This document shows positions 32,516-36,703 of a stretch of DNA of 36,703 bases, piece by piece. The position numbers and the translations under genes are program-made. The DNA lies in IMG/VR virus record IMGVR_UViG_3300033273_000670, positions 1-36,703 of that record; one strand, written 5' to 3'. Each line of letters opens with the position of its first letter. Positions within the stretch are counted from its first letter, which is position 1. Below the pieces are notes generated by a model. It ran no database searches and was not told where the DNA came from. It worked only from the letters and a program-made list of their open reading frames with translations. This stretch comes from a virus.

Positions 32516-33853
32516 ATGTCTAGAGCAAGTAGATTATCAGGTTTTACAACCGCTATAAGTGGAGATACTGACCTGAATGTTGGTATCGTTACAGCAAAAC
32601 AACTGAATGTCAATCAATCCTTCACGTTTACTGACATTAACGTAACTGGAGTTGCTACCGCAAATAATCTCAATGTAACTGGGGTATCAACATTAGGTAA
32701 TGTTGTTGTTGGTGGCGCAACGACCGATTTAGTAGTTAATGGTAACGCAAGGGTTACTGGTATCCTGACTGTAGGAACCAGTTCATTGACATTGAATGGT
32801 GATAGTTCAACCATTTCTGGTATCACTACCATCAATAGTGTCACTATACCTGCTGCTGGTGGTTTAACTAATCGCAACATTGTGATTAATGGTGCGATGC
32901 AAGTGGCGCAGAGAGGCACGAGTGTAACGTCAATTAACAATACTGCTACCACCTATGCAACAATTGATCGAATGTATCATGCATTCAATTCATATGGTGC
33001 TTGGACATCTACACAAGAAAGTGACGGTCCTGATGGATTTACAAAAAGTTGGAAGATGAATTGTACGACAGCCAACTCTTCCTTATCAGCAGGTGATTAT
33101 GCACTTTTGGTATATCGGGTAGAAGCTCAAGATTGTCAACATCTTAAATATGGTACTTCGAGTGCTGAAGATACAGTATTCTCTTTTTGGGTGAAGTCAA
33201 ATAAAACTGGAGCTGCATCTTTTGAGATAGCCCAACTTGACAATTCCAGTAAACAATTTTGTACATCATATACAATAAATACCGCAGATACCTGGGAATA
33301 TAAAACTATCACAATTCCTGGTGATACGGCTGGTGTTATAGATGATAACAATGGACCAGGAATACAGATTGGTTGGTGGCTAGGTTCAGGTTCTCAATAT
33401 AGTGGAGGAACTCATGCTACTACATGGGAGGCAAGTACTGATGTTAATCGTAATGCTTCTGATTTAGCATGTGGTATGACTCTCGGTGATTACTTCCAGA
33501 TCACTGGTATTCAATGGGAACTTGGCACTCAAGCTACATCTTTTGAACATAGATCTTATGGTGATGAGCTTCAAAGATGTCGAAGATATTTTCAACATTT
33601 TACATGTGGTGGTTCTGGAACAGCAACAGGTTCAAATCAAACACAATCCGCCCAATGTACTGTCAATTTCACTCCAGAAATGAGAGCCCAGCCAACTATT
33701 ACTTTTGGTGCTATTGGTGGATCAACTAATACCACTGGTAGTCCATCTTCATTTGTATTACAAAAACAAGGATTTGTTGCTGGTGCAGCATCAGCCGCTT
33801 CTGGAAGACAATTCTGGGTGGTTGGATTATCTACAGCCAGTGCTGAATTATAA
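32516..33853 (+). CDS. Tail fibre with NRNIVING jelly-roll-like domain, 445 aa
   Basis: The head MSRASRLSGFTTAISGDTDL resembles that of the S74 fibre at 29115. Next come VSTLGNVVVGGATTDLVVNG and ARVTGILTVGTSSLTLNGDS, close to the 27590 fibre, then NRNIVINGAMQVAQRGTS (~119) and the jelly-roll-like domain (TVFSFWVKSNKTGAASFEI, TWEYKTITIPGDTAGVI, YFQITGIQWELGTQATSFEH). After RCRRYFQHF the tip differs (CTVNFTPEMRAQPTITFG, ending WVVGLSTASAEL). It is a mosaic of parts seen in three other fibres. A strong AGGAGG for the next small gene lies two bases after its stop. Confidence 0.85.
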   Translation: MSRASRLSGFTTAISGDTDLNVGIVTAKQLNVNQSFTFTDINVTGVATANNLNVTGVSTLGNVVVGGATTDLVVNGNARVTGILTVGTSSLTLNGDSSTISGITTINSVTIPAAGGLTNRNIVINGAMQVAQRGTSVTSINNTATTYATIDRMYHAFNSYGAWTSTQESDGPDGFTKSWKMNCTTANSSLSAGDYALLVYRVEAQDCQHLKYGTSSAEDTVFSFWVKSNKTGAASFEIAQLDNSSKQFCTSYTINTADTWEYKTITIPGDTAGVIDDNNGPGIQIGWWLGSGSQYSGGTHATTWEASTDVNRNASDLACGMTLGDYFQITGIQWELGTQATSFEHRSYGDELQRCRRYFQHFTCGGSGTATGSNQTQSAQCTVNFTPEMRAQPTITFGAIGGSTNTTGSPSSFVLQKQGFVAGAASAASGRQFWVVGLSTASAEL

Positions 33854-33868
33854 TAGGAGGAAACTAAA

Positions 33869-34066
33869 ATGGAAGAAATGAACGTATCAAGCGCAAAGTA
33901 TTACAAAATGGAAGGTGCATCAGAAAATGAAGGTATCATTGCAACAGTTGATGGTACTGAAATGTATGTTCCTATTGCTGAAGGAAATACAACATACAAA
34001 GAAATTATGCGTCAAGTTGATGCAGGAACATTAACATTTGAGGAGACTGTAGTGTTTACACCGTGA
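33869..34066 (+). CDS. Fibre-linked small protein, 65 aa
   Basis: AGGAGG at 33855-33860 sits 8 bases before ATG, the best ribosome binding site in the window. The sequence (MEEMNVSSAKYYKMEGASEN, DGTEMYVPIAEGNTTYKEIM, RQVDAGTLTFEETVVFTP) is short, acidic and soluble. Its VP-x-AEGN-TYKEIM-VDAGTL segment recalls the VP...N-DYQ...EW-AEGNTPE pattern of the two 52-aa proteins. It also follows a fibre gene, so it may be a third, longer member of that group; this is a tentative alignment by eye. The terminator at 34090 closes the late region after it. Confidence 0.75.
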   Translation: MEEMNVSSAKYYKMEGASENEGIIATVDGTEMYVPIAEGNTTYKEIMRQVDAGTLTFEETVVFTP

Positions 34067-34089
34067 CACTTGACAGACTGTCCACCATT

Positions 34090-34115
34090 GCCCCCGCGAG
34101 ACCCGTGGGGGCTTT
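34090..34115 (+). terminator. Rho-independent terminator, short T tract
   Basis: The stem GCCCCCGC (34090-34097) / GTGGGGGC (34105-34112) has one G-U pair, a 7-nt loop and TTTAT after it. The GC-strong stem with a weak U-tract separates the fibre region from the small genes. Confidence 0.8.
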
Positions 34116-34141
34116 ATAGTGTCTGGAGACACACAAAGGAG

Positions 34142-34243
34142 ATGACCACCACCCATAAGTTAATCTTCATCGCATCCTTTATGTGGATGATGCAATGGGG
34201 TACCAGAGTTGTGTATCAAGGACTGACACATGCATTCTATTGA
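34142..34243 (+). CDS. 33-residue hydrophobic peptide
   Basis: The reading frame MTTTHKLIFIASFMWMMQWG, TRVVYQGLTHAFY has one hydrophobic segment long enough to span a membrane (LIFIASFMWMM). It ends in a 14-base overlap with the metallopeptidase-like gene. GGAG abuts the ATG directly, which is too close for a normal Shine-Dalgarno, so either the start is elsewhere or translation is weak. Coding status is uncertain, but the overlap with the next start is the style of real neighbours here. Confidence 0.45.
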   Translation: MTTTHKLIFIASFMWMMQWGTRVVYQGLTHAFY

Positions 34244-34568
34244 AGTTGTCCCGTCATTCACTCCTGTTCCTTCCTGTAAACCCCTTCTACATTGGTTTAT
34301 GGGTGAATATCTACCTGACTATGGTATTGACCTAACTGTGGTCTATATGGACCTGTCTGATGAGGGTGTGACAGGGTGGTGTATGAGAGAAGATGACAAT
34401 GAATTTGTCATTCAAATCGATGAAAATCTCAGAGGTGATGAACACACCAAGACATTACTTCACGAGTGTTATCACATGTACCAACATTTGATGGGTATCC
34501 CACGATGTGAGATGTGTGCTAATCTATCAGAAAACTTGTTACTTGACAAGTACAACAATCAGGACTAG
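34230..34568 (+). CDS. Minimal HExxH metallopeptidase-like protein, 112 aa
   Basis: The core LLHECYHMYQHLMGI carries H78-E79-x-x-H82, the zincin signature, and the following ANLSENLL (E101; E94 is the alternative) offers a possible third ligand. The upstream beta strands (GIDLTVVYMD, NEFVIQIDENL) and the EHTKTLLHECYH helix match the minimal SprT/ImmA-like topology. These enzymes cleave proteins at a zinc site; the target here is unknown. It overlaps the hydrophobic 33-aa ORF at its start. Family assignment is by motif only; metal-binding without proteolysis is possible. Confidence 0.7.
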   Translation: MHSIEVVPSFTPVPSCKPLLHWFMGEYLPDYGIDLTVVYMDLSDEGVTGWCMREDDNEFVIQIDENLRGDEHTKTLLHECYHMYQHLMGIPRCEMCANLSENLLLDKYNNQD

Positions 34569-34614
34569 AATAGGCTTGTCCTGGAAGATGAGGATCCTTA
34601 AAGTTATTAAGACC

Positions 34615-34809
34615 ATGAAAACCAAGTTTGTTTGTGTACAGCCCAAGACCAACAAGGCAGTCAATCGTTTCCACAATATGATGGACGAACTTCATAGTTG
34701 TCGTGTGGAACAAGAGACTGAAGATAAAATGTTTCTTGCATCTATTTCAGGTCGGTACCACTTCTGGATGAATAAGATGAATGACAATGATTGGGAAGTC
34801 ATTAAGTAA
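34615..34809 (+). CDS. Hypothetical protein, 64 aa
   Basis: I chose ATG 34615 (MKTKFVCVQPKTNKAVNRFH) over upstream ATGs at 34588 and 34507, because residues before it look like unrelated basic sequence from the overlapping gene's 3' end. The protein continues NMMDELHSCRVEQETEDKMF, LASISGRYHFWMNKM and ends NDWEVIK. A small alpha/beta protein with no catalytic motif. Single gene between the peptidase-like ORF and the 34871 gene. Function unknown. Confidence 0.6.
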   Translation: MKTKFVCVQPKTNKAVNRFHNMMDELHSCRVEQETEDKMFLASISGRYHFWMNKMNDNDWEVIK

Positions 34810-34834
34810 TCTTAACATTAATTGACTGCCTGTG

Positions 34835-34842
34835 TTTAAATA
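34835..34842 (+). promoter_or_regulatory. Possible late promoter (TTTAAATA)
   Basis: TTTAAATA is 29 bp before ATG 34871. A weak overlapping sigma70-like pair, TTGACT (34822) and TAACAT (34844), is also present; either could be used. Confidence 0.35.
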
Positions 34843-34870
34843 CTAACATGGTGAAAAATTCGGAGGTTCT

Positions 34871-35143
34871 ATGACCCACAGTCCAAAAGAAAAGAAACTT
34901 TCGAGTCAAGAGATCGAATCAATTGAACTGGCAGTCGAACAAGCTGACATCCGTGCCATTCATCCAGATAAGATGGAAGCATTTGCAGACTACCTAGTTC
35001 AAAAACTACAGAATGAAGAAAATTCAGGACCAGCAGTTCATTCTTGCAACTGCACTTGTGCAAGTGGACAATCTATTTGCTCTACTGGAGGGAAACAAGT
35101 ACGAAACACATCTTCAAGTCAGTCTATGGAAGATCAAAGCTGA
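34871..35143 (+). CDS. Small acidic protein with overprinted C-terminus, 90 aa
   Basis: GGAGG is 4-5 bases before the ATG. Residues 1-50 (MTHSPKEKKLSSQEIESIEL, AVEQADIRAIHPDKMEAFAD, YLVQKLQNEE) look like a normal helical domain. The last 40 residues are Ser/Cys/Gln-rich (SCNCTCASGQSICSTGG) and lie wholly in the region where another gene (35013-35195) is read in a different frame. The tail may be a read-through extension rather than selected sequence, for example if the ancestral stop near 35020 was lost. Function unknown. Confidence 0.6.
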   Translation: MTHSPKEKKLSSQEIESIELAVEQADIRAIHPDKMEAFADYLVQKLQNEENSGPAVHSCNCTCASGQSICSTGGKQVRNTSSSQSMEDQS

Positions 35144-35195
35144 ACTTGAAAGACAGATAAAACAGTGTCCATCGTCACTTGACAAATCATCTTAA
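35013..35195 (+). CDS. Hypothetical protein, 60 aa, overlapping frame
   Basis: MKKIQDQQFILATALVQVDN, LFALLEGNKYETHLQVSLWK, IKAELERQIKQC reads as two amphipathic helices with a natural codon pattern. It therefore appears to be the true protein of this stretch, overlapped for 131 bases by the 34871 ORF. Helical leucine/isoleucine periodicity (LVQVDNLFALLEG) could support dimerisation. No motif identifies a function. Confidence 0.6.
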   Translation: MKKIQDQQFILATALVQVDNLFALLEGNKYETHLQVSLWKIKAELERQIKQCPSSLDKSS

Positions 35196-35207
35196 TTCTT
35201 ATATACT
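35179..35207 (+). promoter_or_regulatory. Near-consensus sigma70 promoter
   Basis: TTGACA (35179-35184), a 17-bp spacer and TATACT (35202-35207) are placed before the chain of overlapping small genes that starts at 35230. AGGAG follows at 35222. Confidence 0.8.
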
Positions 35208-35229
35208 TAAATTGTAATTTCAGGAGTCA

Positions 35230-35460
35230 ATGAAGTATCTCTATGTTGTCCAACATTATGTACCATTTCCTCAGTCAGAGTATGGTGGTATCTGGGTCGT
35301 CAGAGCAGAATCTGATGAAGAGTGTTTTGATTTGATTTCAACACACGATGATCTATACCCACAATTTTATGGTAAATTGAGAGAGAACATCATGAATTCA
35401 AATAAATACGAATTGACTGATGATTCAGCTTCTGAAGTTATCGAGAGTTTTCTAACATGA
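35230..35460 (+). CDS. Hypothetical protein, 76 aa, first of a coupled chain
   Basis: CAGGAG lies just upstream. MKYLYVVQHYVPFPQSEYGG, IWVVRAESDEECFDLISTHD then DDLYPQFYGKLRENIMNSNK: an alpha/beta small protein with acidic patches. It starts behind the near-consensus sigma70 promoter and overlaps the next gene by ATGA (35457-35460). No family recognised; an early-expressed host-interaction protein is plausible only from position. Confidence 0.72.
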   Translation: MKYLYVVQHYVPFPQSEYGGIWVVRAESDEECFDLISTHDDLYPQFYGKLRENIMNSNKYELTDDSASEVIESFLT

Positions 35461-35666
35461 CTCAAAAACCAGAAAAAGATCCTAACGACAAGTATTCCAA
35501 GTATAATTTTGGAATCAGATGTAACGAACATCACGATGAGGATGAATTTGATCCAGAAAAAGATGCCAAACTCGATGATTGGCACAATCGTCACAGAGAT
35601 AAACTCCTAGACGAATTTTGTGATACACACCCAGGTGCTCCACAATGTAAAGTTTTCGATGAATGA
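35457..35666 (+). CDS. Highly charged hypothetical protein, 69 aa
   Basis: The Asp/Glu/Lys/His-rich sequence (PEKDPNDKYSKYNFGIRCNE, HHDEDEFDPEKDAKLDDWHN) is likely soluble and partly disordered. It begins in an ATGA overlap and ends in an 8-base overlap with the next gene. The His/Asp clusters could bind metal, but no known motif fits. Function unknown. Confidence 0.7.
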   Translation: MTQKPEKDPNDKYSKYNFGIRCNEHHDEDEFDPEKDAKLDDWHNRHRDKLLDEFCDTHPGAPQCKVFDE

Positions 35667-35850
35667 ATCCGAAAAACGTGCTCTTGGTCTTATGATCGAG
35701 AGTGTCCTCAAACCAGACAGTAAACTCCGCGAATGTGCTCACAATCAAGGATGTTTCGATGAATTGATGGAATGGCGTCAGGTGATGCTTGACCTACTTT
35801 ATGACTACAACCGACATGGAATTTCCCCACAAACCGCCGACAGGGTATGA
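35659..35850 (+). CDS. Hypothetical helical protein, 63 aa
   Basis: Start 35659 (MNESEKRALGLMIESVLKPD) is preferred over 35620, because the 13 upstream residues are overprinted on the preceding gene while this start gives an 8-base overlap. It continues SKLRECAHNQGCFDELMEWR, QVMLDLLYDYNRHGIS. Mostly alpha-helical with two Cys. Function unknown; overlaps the next gene by about 35 bases. Confidence 0.65.
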   Translation: MNESEKRALGLMIESVLKPDSKLRECAHNQGCFDELMEWRQVMLDLLYDYNRHGISPQTADRV

Positions 35851-36094
35851 GTATTGGACTGACCAATTCTCTAAAACTGTTATTCGTATCTGGATTCGTA
35901 ACGTAGGGACAACATTTGTCTACACAGATACTCCTCCAAGTTCAGTCTGGGGGTTTTTCTGTCAAAAGACTAAACAATTCAAGGCTCCTATCAATCACAA
36001 GAAACCAGGTAAAGTTGTCAGACCAGAAGATACGACTCCATATTCTGCGATGCAGCTTAATTTAAATCCACTAATGTCTGCATTTTACCAATGA
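35816..36094 (+). CDS. Hypothetical protein, 92 aa
   Basis: The start at 35816 (MEFPHKPPTGYEYWTDQFSK) is chosen because the nine preceding codons from 35789 are low in information and overprint the previous gene. The body TVIRIWIRNVGTTFVYTDTP, PSSVWGFFCQKTKQF, VRPEDTTPYSAMQLNLNPL is beta-rich with a conserved-looking C-terminus. I have the impression of similar small proteins in other cyanophages, without known function. ATGA overlap with the following gene. Confidence 0.68.
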   Translation: MEFPHKPPTGYEYWTDQFSKTVIRIWIRNVGTTFVYTDTPPSSVWGFFCQKTKQFKAPINHKKPGKVVRPEDTTPYSAMQLNLNPLMSAFYQ

Positions 36095-36294
36095 AAGATC
36101 TAGATCCTTCTTCAATTACATTATCATCACCATCTAAGTCATTTGCGTATGAGAAGATGTCTCGTGATATTGACGAATGTGATGACATTGTGGTTTTGAA
36201 GGAGGCTCTACGTTGTTATGTCAAGTTGTATTTTAAGCAACAAGAAACTATTTCACTGATTGGAGTTCCGAACATTAAAGATGAAAACCTTTGA
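36091..36294 (+). CDS. Hypothetical helical protein, 67 aa
   Basis: It starts in the ATGA at 36091-36094. SKSFAYEKMSRDIDECDDIV then VLKEALRCYVKLYFKQQETI: two amphipathic helices. No motif recognised. It overlaps the next start by 14 bases, so it belongs to the same translational chain. Confidence 0.68.
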   Translation: MKDLDPSSITLSSPSKSFAYEKMSRDIDECDDIVVLKEALRCYVKLYFKQQETISLIGVPNIKDENL

Positions 36295-36580
36295 CGTTCA
36301 ACTTAATGATTATGTCAAATGGCATCATCATCAGTGGATAGATGAAGGATGGGTATATTTCAAATGTGATGATTATATCACCATTGAAGTTGGTGTGAAA
36401 CCAAAACCCTATTGTAATCTTGTCAGAAATAGGTTACACTGCAATGAACACATTCTAGTTGTCTGTCATAAACAATTTTGGGACGAACTAGAGTATATTA
36501 AAACAAGGGAAACGAATGATGAAAATTCGCAATGTTTTGTTAGGACTATCTCTATTGATCGTCCCTCCAGCAATGGCTGA
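36281..36580 (+). CDS. Hypothetical protein, 99 aa
   Basis: Start 36281 (MKTFDVQLNDYVKWHHHQWI) is preferred over 36260 as it limits the overlap to 14 bases. DEGWVYFKCDDYITIEVGVK, then RNRLHCNEHILVVCHKQFWD follow. Aromatic, His/Cys-containing, probably a compact beta protein. The 3' end overlaps the secreted-protein ORF by 65 bases, which is long for this chain; one of the two starts or ends may be different. Confidence 0.65.
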   Translation: MKTFDVQLNDYVKWHHHQWIDEGWVYFKCDDYITIEVGVKPKPYCNLVRNRLHCNEHILVVCHKQFWDELEYIKTRETNDENSQCFVRTISIDRPSSNG

Positions 36581-36703
36581 TCCAATTAACGAAGATGAGT
36601 ACTTCACCCCTCATGCTCAAGGGTGTATGTTGCTCCAAGAGTGTACTGACCATGTTCAAGAACTTAAGACAGTTTCTGACCTCAACAAGCACGAGGAACT
36701 GGC
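36516..36703 (+). CDS. Secreted protein with signal peptide, 3' partial
   Basis: ATGATG at 36516 opens MMKIRNVLLGLSLLIVPPAM-ADP, a textbook Sec signal peptide with an Ala-x-Ala-type cleavage site (AMA). The mature part begins DPINEDEYFTPHAQGCMLLQ, ECTDHVQELKTVSDLNKHEE and runs off the window edge. Export across the cyanobacterial inner membrane is inferred. I associate a similar CMLL-EC opening with putative metallopeptidases of marine phages, but the diagnostic part is not in the window. Confidence 0.7.
   Translation, partial: MMKIRNVLLGLSLLIVPPAMADPINEDEYFTPHAQGCMLLQECTDHVQELKTVSDLNKHEEL

Noticed and set aside
13286-33853. Diversity-generating retroelement acting on fibre tips
   Set aside because: No reverse transcriptase, Avd-like gene or template/variable repeat pair is present; the repeats are constant coding blocks and the tips differ wholly rather than at adenine positions.
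34070-34093. TTGACA at 34070 as a promoter
   Set aside because: The expected -10 position falls in the GC-rich terminator stem and has no TATAAT-like sequence.
35620-35658. Upstream start of the 35659 gene at 35620
   Set aside because: The added 13 residues overprint the previous gene; the 35659 start gives the short overlap usual in this chain.

Overview
The window looks like part of a T4-like myovirus genome of the marine cyanophage type (Synechococcus/Prochlorococcus host range). This is inferred from gene content, not from a database search. The evidence is: long runs of short, tightly packed or overlapping genes almost all on one strand; AT-rich DNA; T4-type late promoter octamers (xATAAATA) in front of most structural genes; very large virion proteins rich in the GVTT/GIGT/TGVST repeats typical of cyanophage fibres; a cluster of 2OG-Fe(II) oxygenases; one phage tRNA; an HNH endonuclease; and an auxiliary metabolic gene. 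No lysogeny, replication or packaging genes are visible.

Layout. (1) 1-4019: four translationally coupled virion genes (TAATG or ATGA overlaps), probably baseplate or tail proteins; the last two share an EGPE/LTPIG domain. (2) 4034-6406: a mixed island with its own sigma70-like promoters, carrying two small proteins, a compact M20-type N-carbamoyl/allantoate amidohydrolase, an HNH endonuclease whose 3' end runs into a tRNA-Leu(UAA), and a small conserved-looking protein. It closes with a strong terminator at 6460-6485. (3) 6527-11425: a giant virion protein with a beta-helix-like head. (4) 11422-13252: three overlapping 2OG-Fe(II) oxygenase genes behind a near-consensus sigma70 promoter. (5) 13286-33853: a fibre superregion of about 20 kb. 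It has a fibre with six HxH motifs, a second beta-helix giant, and then a chain of 175-600 residue fibre or tip proteins separated by a nearly constant punctuation block in which the stop codon overlaps the late promoter. Two fibres end in S74 intramolecular chaperone domains. Three share a jelly-roll-like domain followed by divergent tips, and each of these is followed by a very small protein. One Cys-rich gene (15637-15963) is on the opposite strand and fires from a divergent late promoter. (6) 33855-36703: a terminator, then small overlapping genes, including a minimal HExxH metallopeptidase-like protein and, at the edge, the start of a secreted protein.

How it may work together (inference). 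Early or host-type promoters drive the metabolic, oxygenase and small-gene islands, while T4-type late promoters drive virion parts. The fibre region looks like an interchangeable set of adhesins. It combines common N-terminal repeats, conserved hinges and identical intergenic punctuation with divergent tips, and it contains direct repeats of 58, 39 and about 90 bp that could serve as recombination joints. Patches of GGC/CGC-rich codon usage in some fibres suggest recently imported tips.
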